Source: an uncultured Polaribacter sp.
Lineage (GTDB): Bacteria; Bacteroidota; Bacteroidia; Flavobacteriales; Flavobacteriaceae
Length of the DNA stretch: 12,141 bases
Direction: 5' to 3'
NCBI GenBank assembly: GCA_937936695.1
Contig: CALHCK010000096.1
Span: 1 to 12,141 of the forward strand
This document shows positions 1-8,179 of the stretch, piece after piece. Below the pieces are notes generated by a model. That model saw only the letters and a list, made by a program, of their open reading frames with translations. It was not told the origin of the DNA and searched no databases. Made by a program: the position numbers and the translations under genes. Each line of letters begins with the position of its first letter. Position 1 is the stretch's first letter.

Positions 1-4
1 TTTT

Positions 5-3000
5 ATGTACTTAATTTTCGATACCGAAACCACTGGTTTACCTAAAAGTTGGAACGCCCCAATTACAGACACAAACAACTGGCCAAGGTGTATACAAATT
101 GCATGGCAATTGCATGATGCTATGGGTAATGTAATAGAACATAATAACTTTTTAATACAACCAGAAAACTTTAATATTCCTTTTGATGCCGAAAGAATTC
201 ATGGTATTTCTACAGAATTAGCAGAAGAACAAGGAATACCTTTAAACAAAGGTTTACAACTATTTAACGAAGCATTACAAAAAACAAAATTTATTGTAGG
301 GCAAAACGTAGGCTTCGATATTAATATAATGGGTTGTGAATTTCACAGATTAGGTGTAGAAAACAATTTAACAACACTACCACTTTTAGACACCTGTACA
401 GAAAAAACAGCTTTTATGTGTAAAATACCAGGTGGTAGAGGTGGTAAATTTAAACTACCTACACTTACCGAGTTACACAATCATTTATTTGGCACAGGCT
501 TTGGCGAAGCACACAATGCTACCGCCGATGTTGAAGCAACTACACGTTGTTTTTTAGAATTAATTCGTTTAAGAGAATACACAAAAGAGCAATTAGATGT
601 AGACGATGATTATTTTACAAATTTCTCTGAAGCCAACCCAAAACCAATTCAGGTAATTGGCTTACAACACATTAATTTAAAAAAAGAAAGCGATAAAATT
701 CGCAAACGTTTAGACAAACTAAAAGACACCTCTGCTGCAAAATCTACATCTGTTGGTTTAGCAGAACTTAAAGATGTAAAGTTTGCTCATTTACACAATC
801 ATACTCAATACTCTGTATTACAATCTACCATGCAAATTGGTAATATTGTAAAAGCTGCCGCTAAAGATAATATGCCAGCAGTTGCCATGACAGATACCGG
901 AAATATGATGGCTGCGTTTCATTTTGTTAGCGCTGTCTTAAATCATAATAAATCTGCCGAAACACCTATAAAACCCATTATTGGTTGCGAATTTAATGTT
1001 TGTGAAGACCATAAAAACAAATCTCAAAAAGACAACGGTTACCAAATTGTTTTGCTAGCAAAAAACAAAAAAGGGTATCATAATTTGGCAAAAATGTCTT
1101 CTATTGCCTTTGTAGATGGTTTTTATTATGTACCAAGAATAGATAGAGAGGTTATAAAAAAATACAAAGAAGATATTATTGTTTTAACAGGAAACCTTTA
1201 TGGAGAAGTACCTAGTAAAATTTTAAATCAAGGAGAAAAACAAGCTGAAGACGCGTTGCTTTGGTGGAAACAAGAATTTAAAGACGACCTTTACATAGAG
1301 TTGATGCGTCATAATCAACAAGACGAAAATATTGTAAATGAATCTTTACTAAAATTCTCCGAAAAGCATCAAGTAAAAATTGTAGCTACTAATAATACTT
1401 TTTATTTACAAAAAGAAGATGCCAATGCCCACGATATTTTATTGTGTGTAAAAGATGGCGAAAAACAAGCGACACCAAAAGGTAAAGGACGAGGCTACAG
1501 ATACGGTTTGCCTAACGAAGAATATTATTTTAAATCTTCGGATGAAATGAAAACCTTGTTTGCAGACATTCCTGAAGCAATCATTAATATTCAGGAAATT
1601 GTAGACAAAATAGAAATTTTTACACTTGCCAGAGACGTTTTATTACCTGCTTTTGACATACCCGAAAAATTTAAAGACGTTAAAGATGAAGAAGATGGAG
1701 GTAAACGTGGAGAAAATAACTTTTTACGACATTTAACCTACGAAGGTGCCAAAATTAGATATGGAGAAATCACAGAATCTATAAGAGAACGTTTAGATTT
1801 TGAATTAGAAGTAATTGAAAAAACAGGATATCCTGGTTATTTTTTAATTGTAGAAGATTTTATTAGAGAAGCCCGAAAAATGGATGTTTCTGTAGGTCCT
1901 GGTCGTGGTTCTGCTGCAGGTTCTGTAGTTGCTTATTGTTTATGGATTACAAATATAGACCCCATTAAATATGATTTACTTTTTGAGCGTTTCCTAAATC
2001 CTGAACGTGTATCTATGCCCGATATAGATATTGATTTTGATGATGAAGGCCGTAGTAGAGTTATGGATTATGTAATAGACAAATATGGCGCCAACCAAGT
2101 GGCACAGATTATTACATATGGTACCATGGCTGCAAAATCTTCTATTAGAGATACTGCTAGGGTGTTAGATTTACCGCTTTTTGAGGCAGATAGAATTGCC
2201 AAATTAATACCTGGTATTAAATTAAAAAATATTTTTGGTGACGACCCAAAAAGTAAAGGTAAAGTTGCAGGATTAAGAGCAGAAGAAAAACAGCTTGTAG
2301 ATGAGTTGGTAAACATGTCTTTTGGTAACGATTTAACATCAGAAACCATAAACAAAGCTACCATTTTAGAAGGCTCTGTTAGAAACACAGGAATACATGC
2401 CTGTGGTGTAATTATTACTCCTGGAGATATTACCAACTATGTACCTGTTTCTTTAGCCAAAGATTCTGATATGTACGTTACCCAATTTGACAACTCTGTG
2501 GTAGAATCTGCTGGTTTGTTAAAAATGGACTTTTTAGGTTTAAAAACATTAACGCTAATAAAAGATACGGTTAAAATTGTTAAAGCCCGTCATGATAAAG
2601 AACTAGATCCAGAAAATTTTCCTTTAGATGATATAAAAACATACGAACTCTTTCAAAGAGGAGAAACGGTTGGTATTTTCCAATACGAATCTCCTGGTAT
2701 GCAAAAACACATGCGTTCTTTAAAACCAACTGTTTTTGCAGATTTAATTGCTATGAATGCCTTGTACAGACCAGGACCTATGGAGTACATACCGTCTTTT
2801 ATTAATAGAAAACACGGTACAGAAGAAATAGAATACGATTTACCTGCCATGGAAGAATATTTGGCAGAAACATACGGTATTACTGTATACCAAGAGCAAG
2901 TAATGCTTTTATCGCAAAAATTAGCAGACTTTACCAAAGGTGAAGCCGATGTTTTGCGTAAGGCAATGGGTAAAAAGCAAATTGCAGTTCTAGATAAAAT

Positions 3001-4345
3001 GAAGCCTAAATTTATAAAACAGGCTTCTAACAATGGACATGACGAAGAAAAATTAGAAAAAATCTGGAAAGACTGGGAGGCTTTTGCTAGTTATGCATTT
3101 AACAAAAGTCACTCTACCTGTTATGCTTGGATCGCTTATCAAACAGCTTATTTAAAAGCGCACTACCCTGCAGAATATATGGCTTCTGTACTTTCTAATA
3201 ACATGAACGATATTAAATCGGTATCTTTTTTTATGGAAGAATGTAAGCGTATGGGATTAGAAGTTTTAGGTCCTGATTTAAATGAATCTTTTTTAAAGTT
3301 TTCTGTTAATAAACAAGGAGCTGTTCGTTTTGGTATGGCGGCCGTAAAAGGTGTAGGGTCTGCTGCCGTGGTTGCCATTATTAAAGAGCGTGAAGAAAAC
3401 GGACATTATAGTTCTATTTTTGATTTAGCAAAACGTGTAGACTTAAGAGCTGCTAATAAAAAAGCTTTTGATAGTTTAATTAAAGCAGGTGCGTTTGACT
3501 CTTTTACAGAAACCCATAGAGCTCAGTATTTTATTGAAGACGAAAAAGGATTGACTTTTTTAGAACGTGCCATGAAATTTGGAAACAAGTTTCAAGAAAA
3601 CGAAAATTCTTCTCAGGTTTCTATGTTTGGTGAGGCTTCTAATGTACAGTTTCCAGAGCCAGACATTCCGCAATGTGATACTTGGGGTACTATGGAACTT
3701 TTATCTAGAGAAAAAGAAGTAATAGGTATTTACATTTCTGCTCATCCTTTAGATGATTTTAAAAACGAATTAAAATTTTGCAATGCTTCATTAAAATATT
3801 TTAAAGAAGATTTAGTCAAATACGTTGGTATGAATATGGCTTTTGCTGGTATTATTACAGACGTACAACACAGAGTTTCTAAAGCAGGAAAAGGTTGGGC
3901 TATGTTTACCATAGAAGATTATGGAGATAGTAATGAATTTAGAATTTTTGGTGAAGATTACTTAAAAATGAAACACTTTTTAACACCTAATTCTTTTTTG
4001 TTTGTTAGATGTACAATTCAACCTGGTTGGACAAACAAAGAAACCGGAATTGCAGGGGAGCCTCGTTTAAAATTTACAGAAATGAAATTGCTACACGATA
4101 TCATGGATGAGCTTTGTAAAAAAATAACAATTAAACTCTCTTTACAAGAAATAACTCCAGACACCATAAATAATCTAGAAGCCATATTAAAAAACACACC
4201 TGGTAAGCAGTCTTTAAATTTTACTGTTTGGGATGAAGCTGAAAAAATTGAAGTTAGTTTACCTAGCCGAAATACAAAAATTCATATTTCTAATGAATTA
4301 CTGTCTACACTAGAAAGCAAACAAATTAATTTTAAGTTGAATTAA
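5..4345 (+). CDS. dnaE: DNA polymerase III subunit alpha with fused N-terminal DEDDh proofreading exonuclease
   Basis: Replicative polymerase catalytic subunit, 1446 residues, longer than the E. coli protein (about 1160) because it begins with a DnaQ/epsilon-like 3'-5' exonuclease. Exonuclease residues are visible: D6 and E8 in FDTETTG, D105 in GQNVGFD, H170 and D175 in HNATAD. A PHP domain starts near residue 260 (HLHNH, 262-266). The polymerase catalytic aspartates are D673 and D675 in PDIDIDF and D842 in KMDFLGL. A helix-hairpin-helix region lies near 1108-1150 (AVKGVG) and an OB-fold near 1275-1380. QVSMF at 1204-1208 matches a beta-clamp binding motif. The PHP domain looks degenerate, with T298, N397, N464 and F466 where active family members usually carry ligands. 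The start is supported because the exonuclease motif follows at once, as usual for this family. The upstream promoter lies outside the window. No frameshift was seen. Confidence 0.97.
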   Translation: MYLIFDTETTGLPKSWNAPITDTNNWPRCIQIAWQLHDAMGNVIEHNNFLIQPENFNIPFDAERIHGISTELAEEQGIPLNKGLQLFNEALQKTKFIVGQNVGFDINIMGCEFHRLGVENNLTTLPLLDTCTEKTAFMCKIPGGRGGKFKLPTLTELHNHLFGTGFGEAHNATADVEATTRCFLELIRLREYTKEQLDVDDDYFTNFSEANPKPIQVIGLQHINLKKESDKIRKRLDKLKDTSAAKSTSVGLAELKDVKFAHLHNHTQYSVLQSTMQIGNIVKAAAKDNMPAVAMTDTGNMMAAFHFVSAVLNHNKSAETPIKPIIGCEFNVCEDHKNKSQKDNGYQIVLLAKNKKGYHNLAKMSSIAFVDGFYYVPRIDREVIKKYKEDIIVLTGNLYGEVPSKILNQGEKQAEDALLWWKQEFKDDLYIELMRHNQQDENIVNESLLKFSEKHQVKIVATNNTFYLQKEDANAHDILLCVKDGEKQATPKGKGRGYRYGLPNEEYYFKSSDEMKTLFADIPEAIINIQEIVDKIEIFTLARDVLLPAFDIPEKFKDVKDEEDGGKRGENNFLRHLTYEGAKIRYGEITESIRERLDFELEVIEKTGYPGYFLIVEDFIREARKMDVSVGPGRGSAAGSVVAYCLWITNIDPIKYDLLFERFLNPERVSMPDIDIDFDDEGRSRVMDYVIDKYGANQVAQIITYGTMAAKSSIRDTARVLDLPLFEADRIAKLIPGIKLKNIFGDDPKSKGKVAGLRAEEKQLVDELVNMSFGNDLTSETINKATILEGSVRNTGIHACGVIITPGDITNYVPVSLAKDSDMYVTQFDNSVVESAGLLKMDFLGLKTLTLIKDTVKIVKARHDKELDPENFPLDDIKTYELFQRGETVGIFQYESPGMQKHMRSLKPTVFADLIAMNALYRPGPMEYIPSFINRKHGTEEIEYDLPAMEEYLAETYGITVYQEQVMLLSQKLADFTKGEADVLRKAMGKKQIAVLDKMKPKFIKQASNNGHDEEKLEKIWKDWEAFASYAFNKSHSTCYAWIAYQTAYLKAHYPAEYMASVLSNNMNDIKSVSFFMEECKRMGLEVLGPDLNESFLKFSVNKQGAVRFGMAAVKGVGSAAVVAIIKEREENGHYSSIFDLAKRVDLRAANKKAFDSLIKAGAFDSFTETHRAQYFIEDEKGLTFLERAMKFGNKFQENENSSQVSMFGEASNVQFPEPDIPQCDTWGTMELLSREKEVIGIYISAHPLDDFKNELKFCNASLKYFKEDLVKYVGMNMAFAGIITDVQHRVSKAGKGWAMFTIEDYGDSNEFRIFGEDYLKMKHFLTPNSFLFVRCTIQPGWTNKETGIAGEPRLKFTEMKLLHDIMDELCKKITIKLSLQEITPDTINNLEAILKNTPGKQSLNFTVWDEAEKIEVSLPSRNTKIHISNELLSTLESKQINFKLN

Positions 4346-4487
4346 ATATTGATAATCAGTAAAAACAACTAAAAATCAATTGCATTTTTTGTAAGCATAC
4401 TAATAGTTTATGACTACTTTTAAGAAGGTATAAAACGAATATAATTTTAATTAACTGTTAAAAACTAGAGTTCAAAAAAATATTTTG

Positions 4488-4495
4488 TACTTTTG
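4488..4495 (+). promoter_or_regulatory. Candidate Bacteroidota -7 promoter element (TAnnTTTG) for the oxidase/HAD pair
   Basis: The sequence TACTTTTG fits the Bacteroidota sigma-ABfr -7 consensus TAnnTTTG. It ends 20 bases before the ATG at 4516, which gives a short leader of roughly 13 bases. The leader is A-rich (GAAAAAAACGAAAC) with no Shine-Dalgarno sequence, as is common in this phylum. No convincing TTG-type -33 box sits at the expected spacing, so this rests mainly on the -7 match and its placement. Confidence 0.55.
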
Positions 4496-4515
4496 TTTAA
4501 AGAAAAAAACGAAAC

Positions 4516-5841
4516 ATGAAACAAAACAACAATGGAACTTGGGTTAGTTGGAATGAAAACTTAAAGTACAACTATAAAACGATGTACAACATTACCTCTC
4601 AAGAAGAACTTCAAGACGTAGTTGCAAGTAATAAAAAGATTCGTTTTTTTGGAAGCAAACAATCTTCTGCAGACATTGCCGCAGGTACAGATGCTTTAAT
4701 AAACATGACTACATACAACAAAATTGTTTCTTTTGATTATGATAAAAAAACAATTACTGTTCAATCTGGTTTAATTTTAGGAGAACTTTTAGAAGCCATA
4801 GAATCTACCGGATGGTGTATACCTTGTTTACCTGATATTAACACCATTACAATTGGTGGTGCACTTGCTACAGGTACGCATGGTACTAACGGTAAATTAT
4901 TAAGTGAGTATATGATTTCTTGCGATTTAGTACTTGCAGATGGTAGCGTAAAAACGGTAACTAAAGATGATGAGTTAATGGATGCTCTTAGAGTTTCTTT
5001 AGGAATGTTAGGAGTTATGTCTACCATTACTTTTCAATGCGAACCTGCTTATACTTTACATTTAAAAGAAGGTCCGGAAGACGATAAAGAATGGTTACCT
5101 AAAATAAAAAGTAGATTAAAAAAACATGACTTTTTAAGAGTGTTATGGCTACCACATACCAATAAAGGATATGTTATTACTGGGGATAAAATAGACCCTG
5201 ACACCGAAGTTATAGAAAACTTAGGTCCAGATTATTTAAAACACAGAAGAACTGCTTCTAAAATTTTATATAAATACACACATATTTTTCCTTGGATAAC
5301 AGCCATTGCAAACAAACTACTTTACAAAGGATTTTTTAGTTCTAAAAAAGAACATAAAGGTACATTGTACCAAGCTACAGTTACAAAATCTAGAGGATCT
5401 ACATTAGAACTAGCAGAATGGACTGTTAGCTTAGATAAATTTCCTGAAGTTTTTAAAGAATTAAAAGCAGAAATAAACAAATGGTCTAACAAATCTTTTA
5501 TTCATATTCCTATGGATGTTCGTTTTGTGTACGAAGACAAATCTTGGTTAAGCTATGCTTACAAACAAGATACAGTTACCATGGGTTGTGTTTCTAGAAA
5601 TGCTGCTACAGCAGATACTTATGAAGCTTTTAAAACCATAGAAAATATTTTTATAAAACACGGTGGTAGACCACATTGGGGTAAACGTTTTGCTGCAAAA
5701 GATAAAGAGTTACAACAAATATATCCTAAATGGGAGGCTTTTAAAGAAGTAAGAGCTGAATTAGACCCAACAAACAAATTTTTAAACCCGTATTTAACGG
5801 AATTAATAAACGCTAAAATAGTAGTTAATGAAACTGCCTAA
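4516..5841 (+). CDS. FAD-binding oxidoreductase of the aldono-1,4-lactone oxidase / alditol oxidase type
   Basis: A 441-residue flavoprotein of the VAO/PCMH fold. The family oxidises sugar lactones or polyols (L-gulono-, D-arabinono- or L-galactono-lactone, or alditols) at the C2 or C1 position; the substrate here cannot be read from sequence. The N-terminal FAD_binding_4 domain spans about 20-160, with GSKQSSADIA at 46-55 and the flavin-contacting GTHGTNG at 120-126. The C-terminal ALO-type domain includes PHWGK at 386-390 and ends in the usual LDPTNKFLNPY. The His that carries covalent FAD in vertebrate and yeast enzymes (GHS motif) is replaced by Q49, so FAD is probably non-covalent, as in plant galactonolactone dehydrogenase, which has Leu there. 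No signal peptide or membrane helix is seen, so it is probably cytoplasmic. The TWVSWNEN motif close to the N-terminus fits the chosen start. The last 14 bases overlap the HAD gene. Confidence 0.86.
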   Translation: MKQNNNGTWVSWNENLKYNYKTMYNITSQEELQDVVASNKKIRFFGSKQSSADIAAGTDALINMTTYNKIVSFDYDKKTITVQSGLILGELLEAIESTGWCIPCLPDINTITIGGALATGTHGTNGKLLSEYMISCDLVLADGSVKTVTKDDELMDALRVSLGMLGVMSTITFQCEPAYTLHLKEGPEDDKEWLPKIKSRLKKHDFLRVLWLPHTNKGYVITGDKIDPDTEVIENLGPDYLKHRRTASKILYKYTHIFPWITAIANKLLYKGFFSSKKEHKGTLYQATVTKSRGSTLELAEWTVSLDKFPEVFKELKAEINKWSNKSFIHIPMDVRFVYEDKSWLSYAYKQDTVTMGCVSRNAATADTYEAFKTIENIFIKHGGRPHWGKRFAAKDKELQQIYPKWEAFKEVRAELDPTNKFLNPYLTELINAKIVVNETA

Positions 5842-6478
5842 AGGTTTTTTATTTGATTTTGATGGAGTTGTAGTACACAGTTTTGAAAGCCATGGTAAAG
5901 CTTGGAAAAGTGCTTTTAAAGAATTGTTTAATGAAGAAATAGCTCCTTTTCCTAAAAGTCTATCAGGTAAATCTCCTATGATAATTGCTAATTATTTTTG
6001 CAGTGTTATAGGTAAAGAAGATAGAACTGAAGATTTATTTAAGTTAAAAGACATTCATTTAGATAAATTCTTTACAGTGCCTAAATTATTACCTGGTGTT
6101 AGAGAGTTTACAGCTTTATTAACTACTAAAAAAATTCCTTATGGAATAGCTAGTAATGCTACTAGACAATTTTTAAAAAATAGTGTTCATCACTTAAATT
6201 TAGATTTTAATACCTATTTTGGTGTTGAAGATTACAAAAAACCAAAACCTGCCCCAGAAGCCTACATAACACTTGCTAATGCCTTAGGTTTTAACAAAAA
6301 TGATTTTAATGATATTTGGATATTTGAAGACAGTTTAACCGGAACCAAAGCTGCAAAAGCTGCAGGTATGATTCCTATAGGTATTTTAACACAATACTCC
6401 GAAAGCGAATTAAAAGAAGCGGGTAGTAAACTTGTATTCCCTACCCTTTTAGAGGCTTATTTATATCTTACTAAATAA
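5828..6478 (+). CDS. HAD-superfamily hydrolase, beta-phosphoglucomutase / phosphoglycolate phosphatase-like
   Basis: A 216-residue haloacid dehalogenase-fold enzyme expected to act on a small phosphorylated metabolite in the cytoplasm. All four HAD motifs are present: motif I FDFDG with nucleophile D10 and acid/base D12, motif II S109 in ASNAT, motif III K140 in KPAPE, and motif IV E167-D168 in FEDSLTG. A helical cap domain (about 15-85) begins with HSFESHGKAW. H22 and the following AW resemble the cap of beta-phosphoglucomutase, but the usual Asp after the motif I valines is H17. This fits a sugar-phosphate phosphatase or mutase; the substrate is unknown. The start overlaps the oxidase 3' end by 14 bases, so translation is probably coupled and the two enzymes may serve one pathway. 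It ends two bases from the convergent gldA stop. Confidence 0.86.
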   Translation: MKLPKGFLFDFDGVVVHSFESHGKAWKSAFKELFNEEIAPFPKSLSGKSPMIIANYFCSVIGKEDRTEDLFKLKDIHLDKFFTVPKLLPGVREFTALLTTKKIPYGIASNATRQFLKNSVHHLNLDFNTYFGVEDYKKPKPAPEAYITLANALGFNKNDFNDIWIFEDSLTGTKAAKAAGMIPIGILTQYSESELKEAGSKLVFPTLLEAYLYLTK

Positions 6479-6480
6479 TT

Positions 6481-7374
6481 TTAATTAGTAATTTCTCTAA
6501 ATAATGCCTCTAGGCTTTTTGTTTGCATGCTTAATTCTAATATTTTAAGTTGATTTTGTACTGCAAAATCAAAAACTTGTTCACGCATATCTTCTGTAGT
6601 TTTAAAACTAAGATTCCAAGAATTTTTTGTTTTATTTTCAATAGTAGCAATATTTGGTAATGTTGTTAACAAGCCTTCATTTACAGCTTTATTAAAAGTT
6701 ACCGTTATAGTTTGTAAATTATTTTTATTTAATTCAGCCAACTCTTTATCTACTAAAATCTGTCCTTTTTTTATAATAATTACTCGATCGCAAACCGCCT
6801 CTACTTCTTGCATGATATGAGTAGAAAATAGCACTGTTTTTTCTTTACCTAAATCTTTAATTAATTCTCTTATTTCTACTAATTGGTTAGGATCTAATCC
6901 TGTAGTAGGTTCATCTAAAATTAACACTTCAGGATTATGTAATATTGCTGCAGCTAACCCTACTCTTTGTTGATATCCTTTAGATAATTGATGTATTTTT
7001 TTTCCTGCCTCTAAGCTTAAGCCTACTTTTTTTATACAAACTTCTATTTGGCTTTTATCAACCTTAAAAATAGCTGCTTGAAACTGTAAATATTCTCTAA
7101 CATACATTTCTGTATACAATGGATTATGCTCTGGCAAATACCCTATTTTTTTTTGAGCTAGTATAGCATATTTTAAAACATCAATATCATCAACAAAAAC
7201 ATTTCCTTCATTGGGCTTAATATACCCTGTTAAAATTTTCATCATTGTAGACTTTCCTGCTCCGTTAGGACCTAAAAAACCTATAATTTGTCCTTTTTCT
7301 GCAGTAAAAGAAACAGCATTTAATGCTTTTTGTGTTTTATAATTTTTGGATACTGATGCAACTCGTATAGACAT
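6481..7374 (-). CDS. gldA: Gliding motility-associated ABC transporter ATP-binding protein GldA
   Basis: A 297-residue ABC ATPase. In Flavobacterium, GldA works with the membrane subunits GldF and GldG in a transporter required for gliding. Visible motifs: Walker A GPNGAGKST (35-43), GYLPE with Glu at the Q-loop position (E82), signature LSKGYQ (130-135), Walker B VLILDE (150-155) and the switch His H186 in STHIMQE. A C-terminal region of about 85 residues follows. Assignment to GldA rather than a general DRA-type ATPase rests on its near full-length resemblance, including IGYLPEHNPLY and MYVREYL, and on the phylum. The gene is 37 bases behind the membrane-protein gene with no clear promoter between, so it is probably the last gene of that transcript. 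GldF and GldG are not in this window; gldA is also unlinked from gldFG in F. johnsoniae. Confidence 0.87.
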   Translation of the reverse strand: MSIRVASVSKNYKTQKALNAVSFTAEKGQIIGFLGPNGAGKSTMMKILTGYIKPNEGNVFVDDIDVLKYAILAQKKIGYLPEHNPLYTEMYVREYLQFQAAIFKVDKSQIEVCIKKVGLSLEAGKKIHQLSKGYQQRVGLAAAILHNPEVLILDEPTTGLDPNQLVEIRELIKDLGKEKTVLFSTHIMQEVEAVCDRVIIIKKGQILVDKELAELNKNNLQTITVTFNKAVNEGLLTTLPNIATIENKTKNSWNLSFKTTEDMREQVFDFAVQNQLKILELSMQTKSLEALFREITN

Positions 7375-7412
7375 CTAAATAATTTTAAGTGTGCTTATAA
7401 ACGTTATTCTAT

Positions 7413-8177
7413 TTATTGATTAGATAAATGTAATCTAATTTGTCGTATATTTTTCATGCGAGACCAAGCTACTTTATGTCTTTTTTTATACAAATACAAG
7501 CAACCTAAATCTAATAAAAAATAAAAAAAGCTAATACCACTTGGTGGGTTGGCACTTGGTAAAAATGGTATTACATTCCATGCTGTAGTTGGCCACCACC
7601 AACATTTATAACTTGTACCTATAATCTCTAAATAAGCAACTGCCAAATACATTATTAAATAAAATAATCTTTCTCTTGGCTTGTTTCTTAATATTACTAA
7701 TGTAGCTGCAGTCATTACAAATCCAAAAACATCAAACTTAAAAATTAAAAAGGTTGTAGCATACGTTATAATTAGCAACGTTGCTATTTTTTCTATAATT
7801 TTTATGTTATTTTTAGCATATGATGTTTTTGTAAAGTACAATACACCTGCATACACCAAAGCATGCCCCATAGGTATATAATGAGGTACGTTTTGCAATC
7901 TATATGTATACATTTTTAAAACTACAGAAAACAAATACTCTCCAACAAAACCAATTAAAACTGCATAAATAAGTTGTTCTTTAATTCTGGGAGGCATTTT
8001 AAATAATGTAATAGAAAATACAACTACCATTATTAAATTTGCCAACCATTGCAAATCTTTGTAGCTCTCTTTTACATACACACTATCTATTAACAATCCT
8101 AAAAAAATATAGAAAAATAAAATACCTAGTGTTTTAAAAAAAGCAGGAAAAAATGTTTTTGCAGTTACAGCACTCAT
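7413..8177 (-). CDS. Unknown multi-pass inner-membrane protein with buried Glu/His and a WWWP motif
   Basis: I do not recognise the family. The 254-residue product has about eight hydrophobic segments, near residues 14-31, 43-60, 70-87, 98-115, 127-146, 148-163, 170-188 and 214-230, and a basic C-terminal tail (KKRHK...RMKNIRQIR), probably cytoplasmic. Polar residues sit in or at the edge of helices: E80 in GFVGEYLF, H99 and H105 in PHYIPMGHALVY, and E184 in YLEIIGTS. A loop or re-entrant stretch at 193-214 holds WWWP and NPPSG. Such buried acidic and His residues suggest an enzyme or a metal, lipid or isoprenoid binding protein; this is inference. The start lies 2 bases after the stop of the reductase-like gene, indicating co-transcription, and gldA follows. 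No signal peptide or known catalytic domain was identified. Confidence 0.72.
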   Translation of the reverse strand: MSAVTAKTFFPAFFKTLGILFFYIFLGLLIDSVYVKESYKDLQWLANLIMVVVFSITLFKMPPRIKEQLIYAVLIGFVGEYLFSVVLKMYTYRLQNVPHYIPMGHALVYAGVLYFTKTSYAKNNIKIIEKIATLLIITYATTFLIFKFDVFGFVMTAATLVILRNKPRERLFYLIMYLAVAYLEIIGTSYKCWWWPTTAWNVIPFLPSANPPSGISFFYFLLDLGCLYLYKKRHKVAWSRMKNIRQIRLHLSNQ

Positions 8178-8179
8178 TT

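Noticed and set aside
2068..3378. Three minus-strand open frames (2068-2436, 2653-3033, 3163-3378) inside dnaE
   Set aside because: They are antisense to the conserved polymerase domain, have no recognisable protein features, and are explained as shadows of the real gene.
4371..4390. Near-palindrome AAAAATCAATTGCATTTTTT after dnaE as a terminator
   Set aside because: The stem is almost all A-T, with an unpaired base and almost no loop; too weak to call.
4761..5027. Minus-strand open frame of 88 codons inside the oxidase gene
   Set aside because: Antisense to the conserved FAD-binding domain, with no motif or promoter of its own.
7681..7881. Plus-strand open frame of 66 codons opposite the membrane-protein gene
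   Set aside because: Its hydrophobic look only mirrors the membrane helices on the other strand, and there is no leader or promoter.
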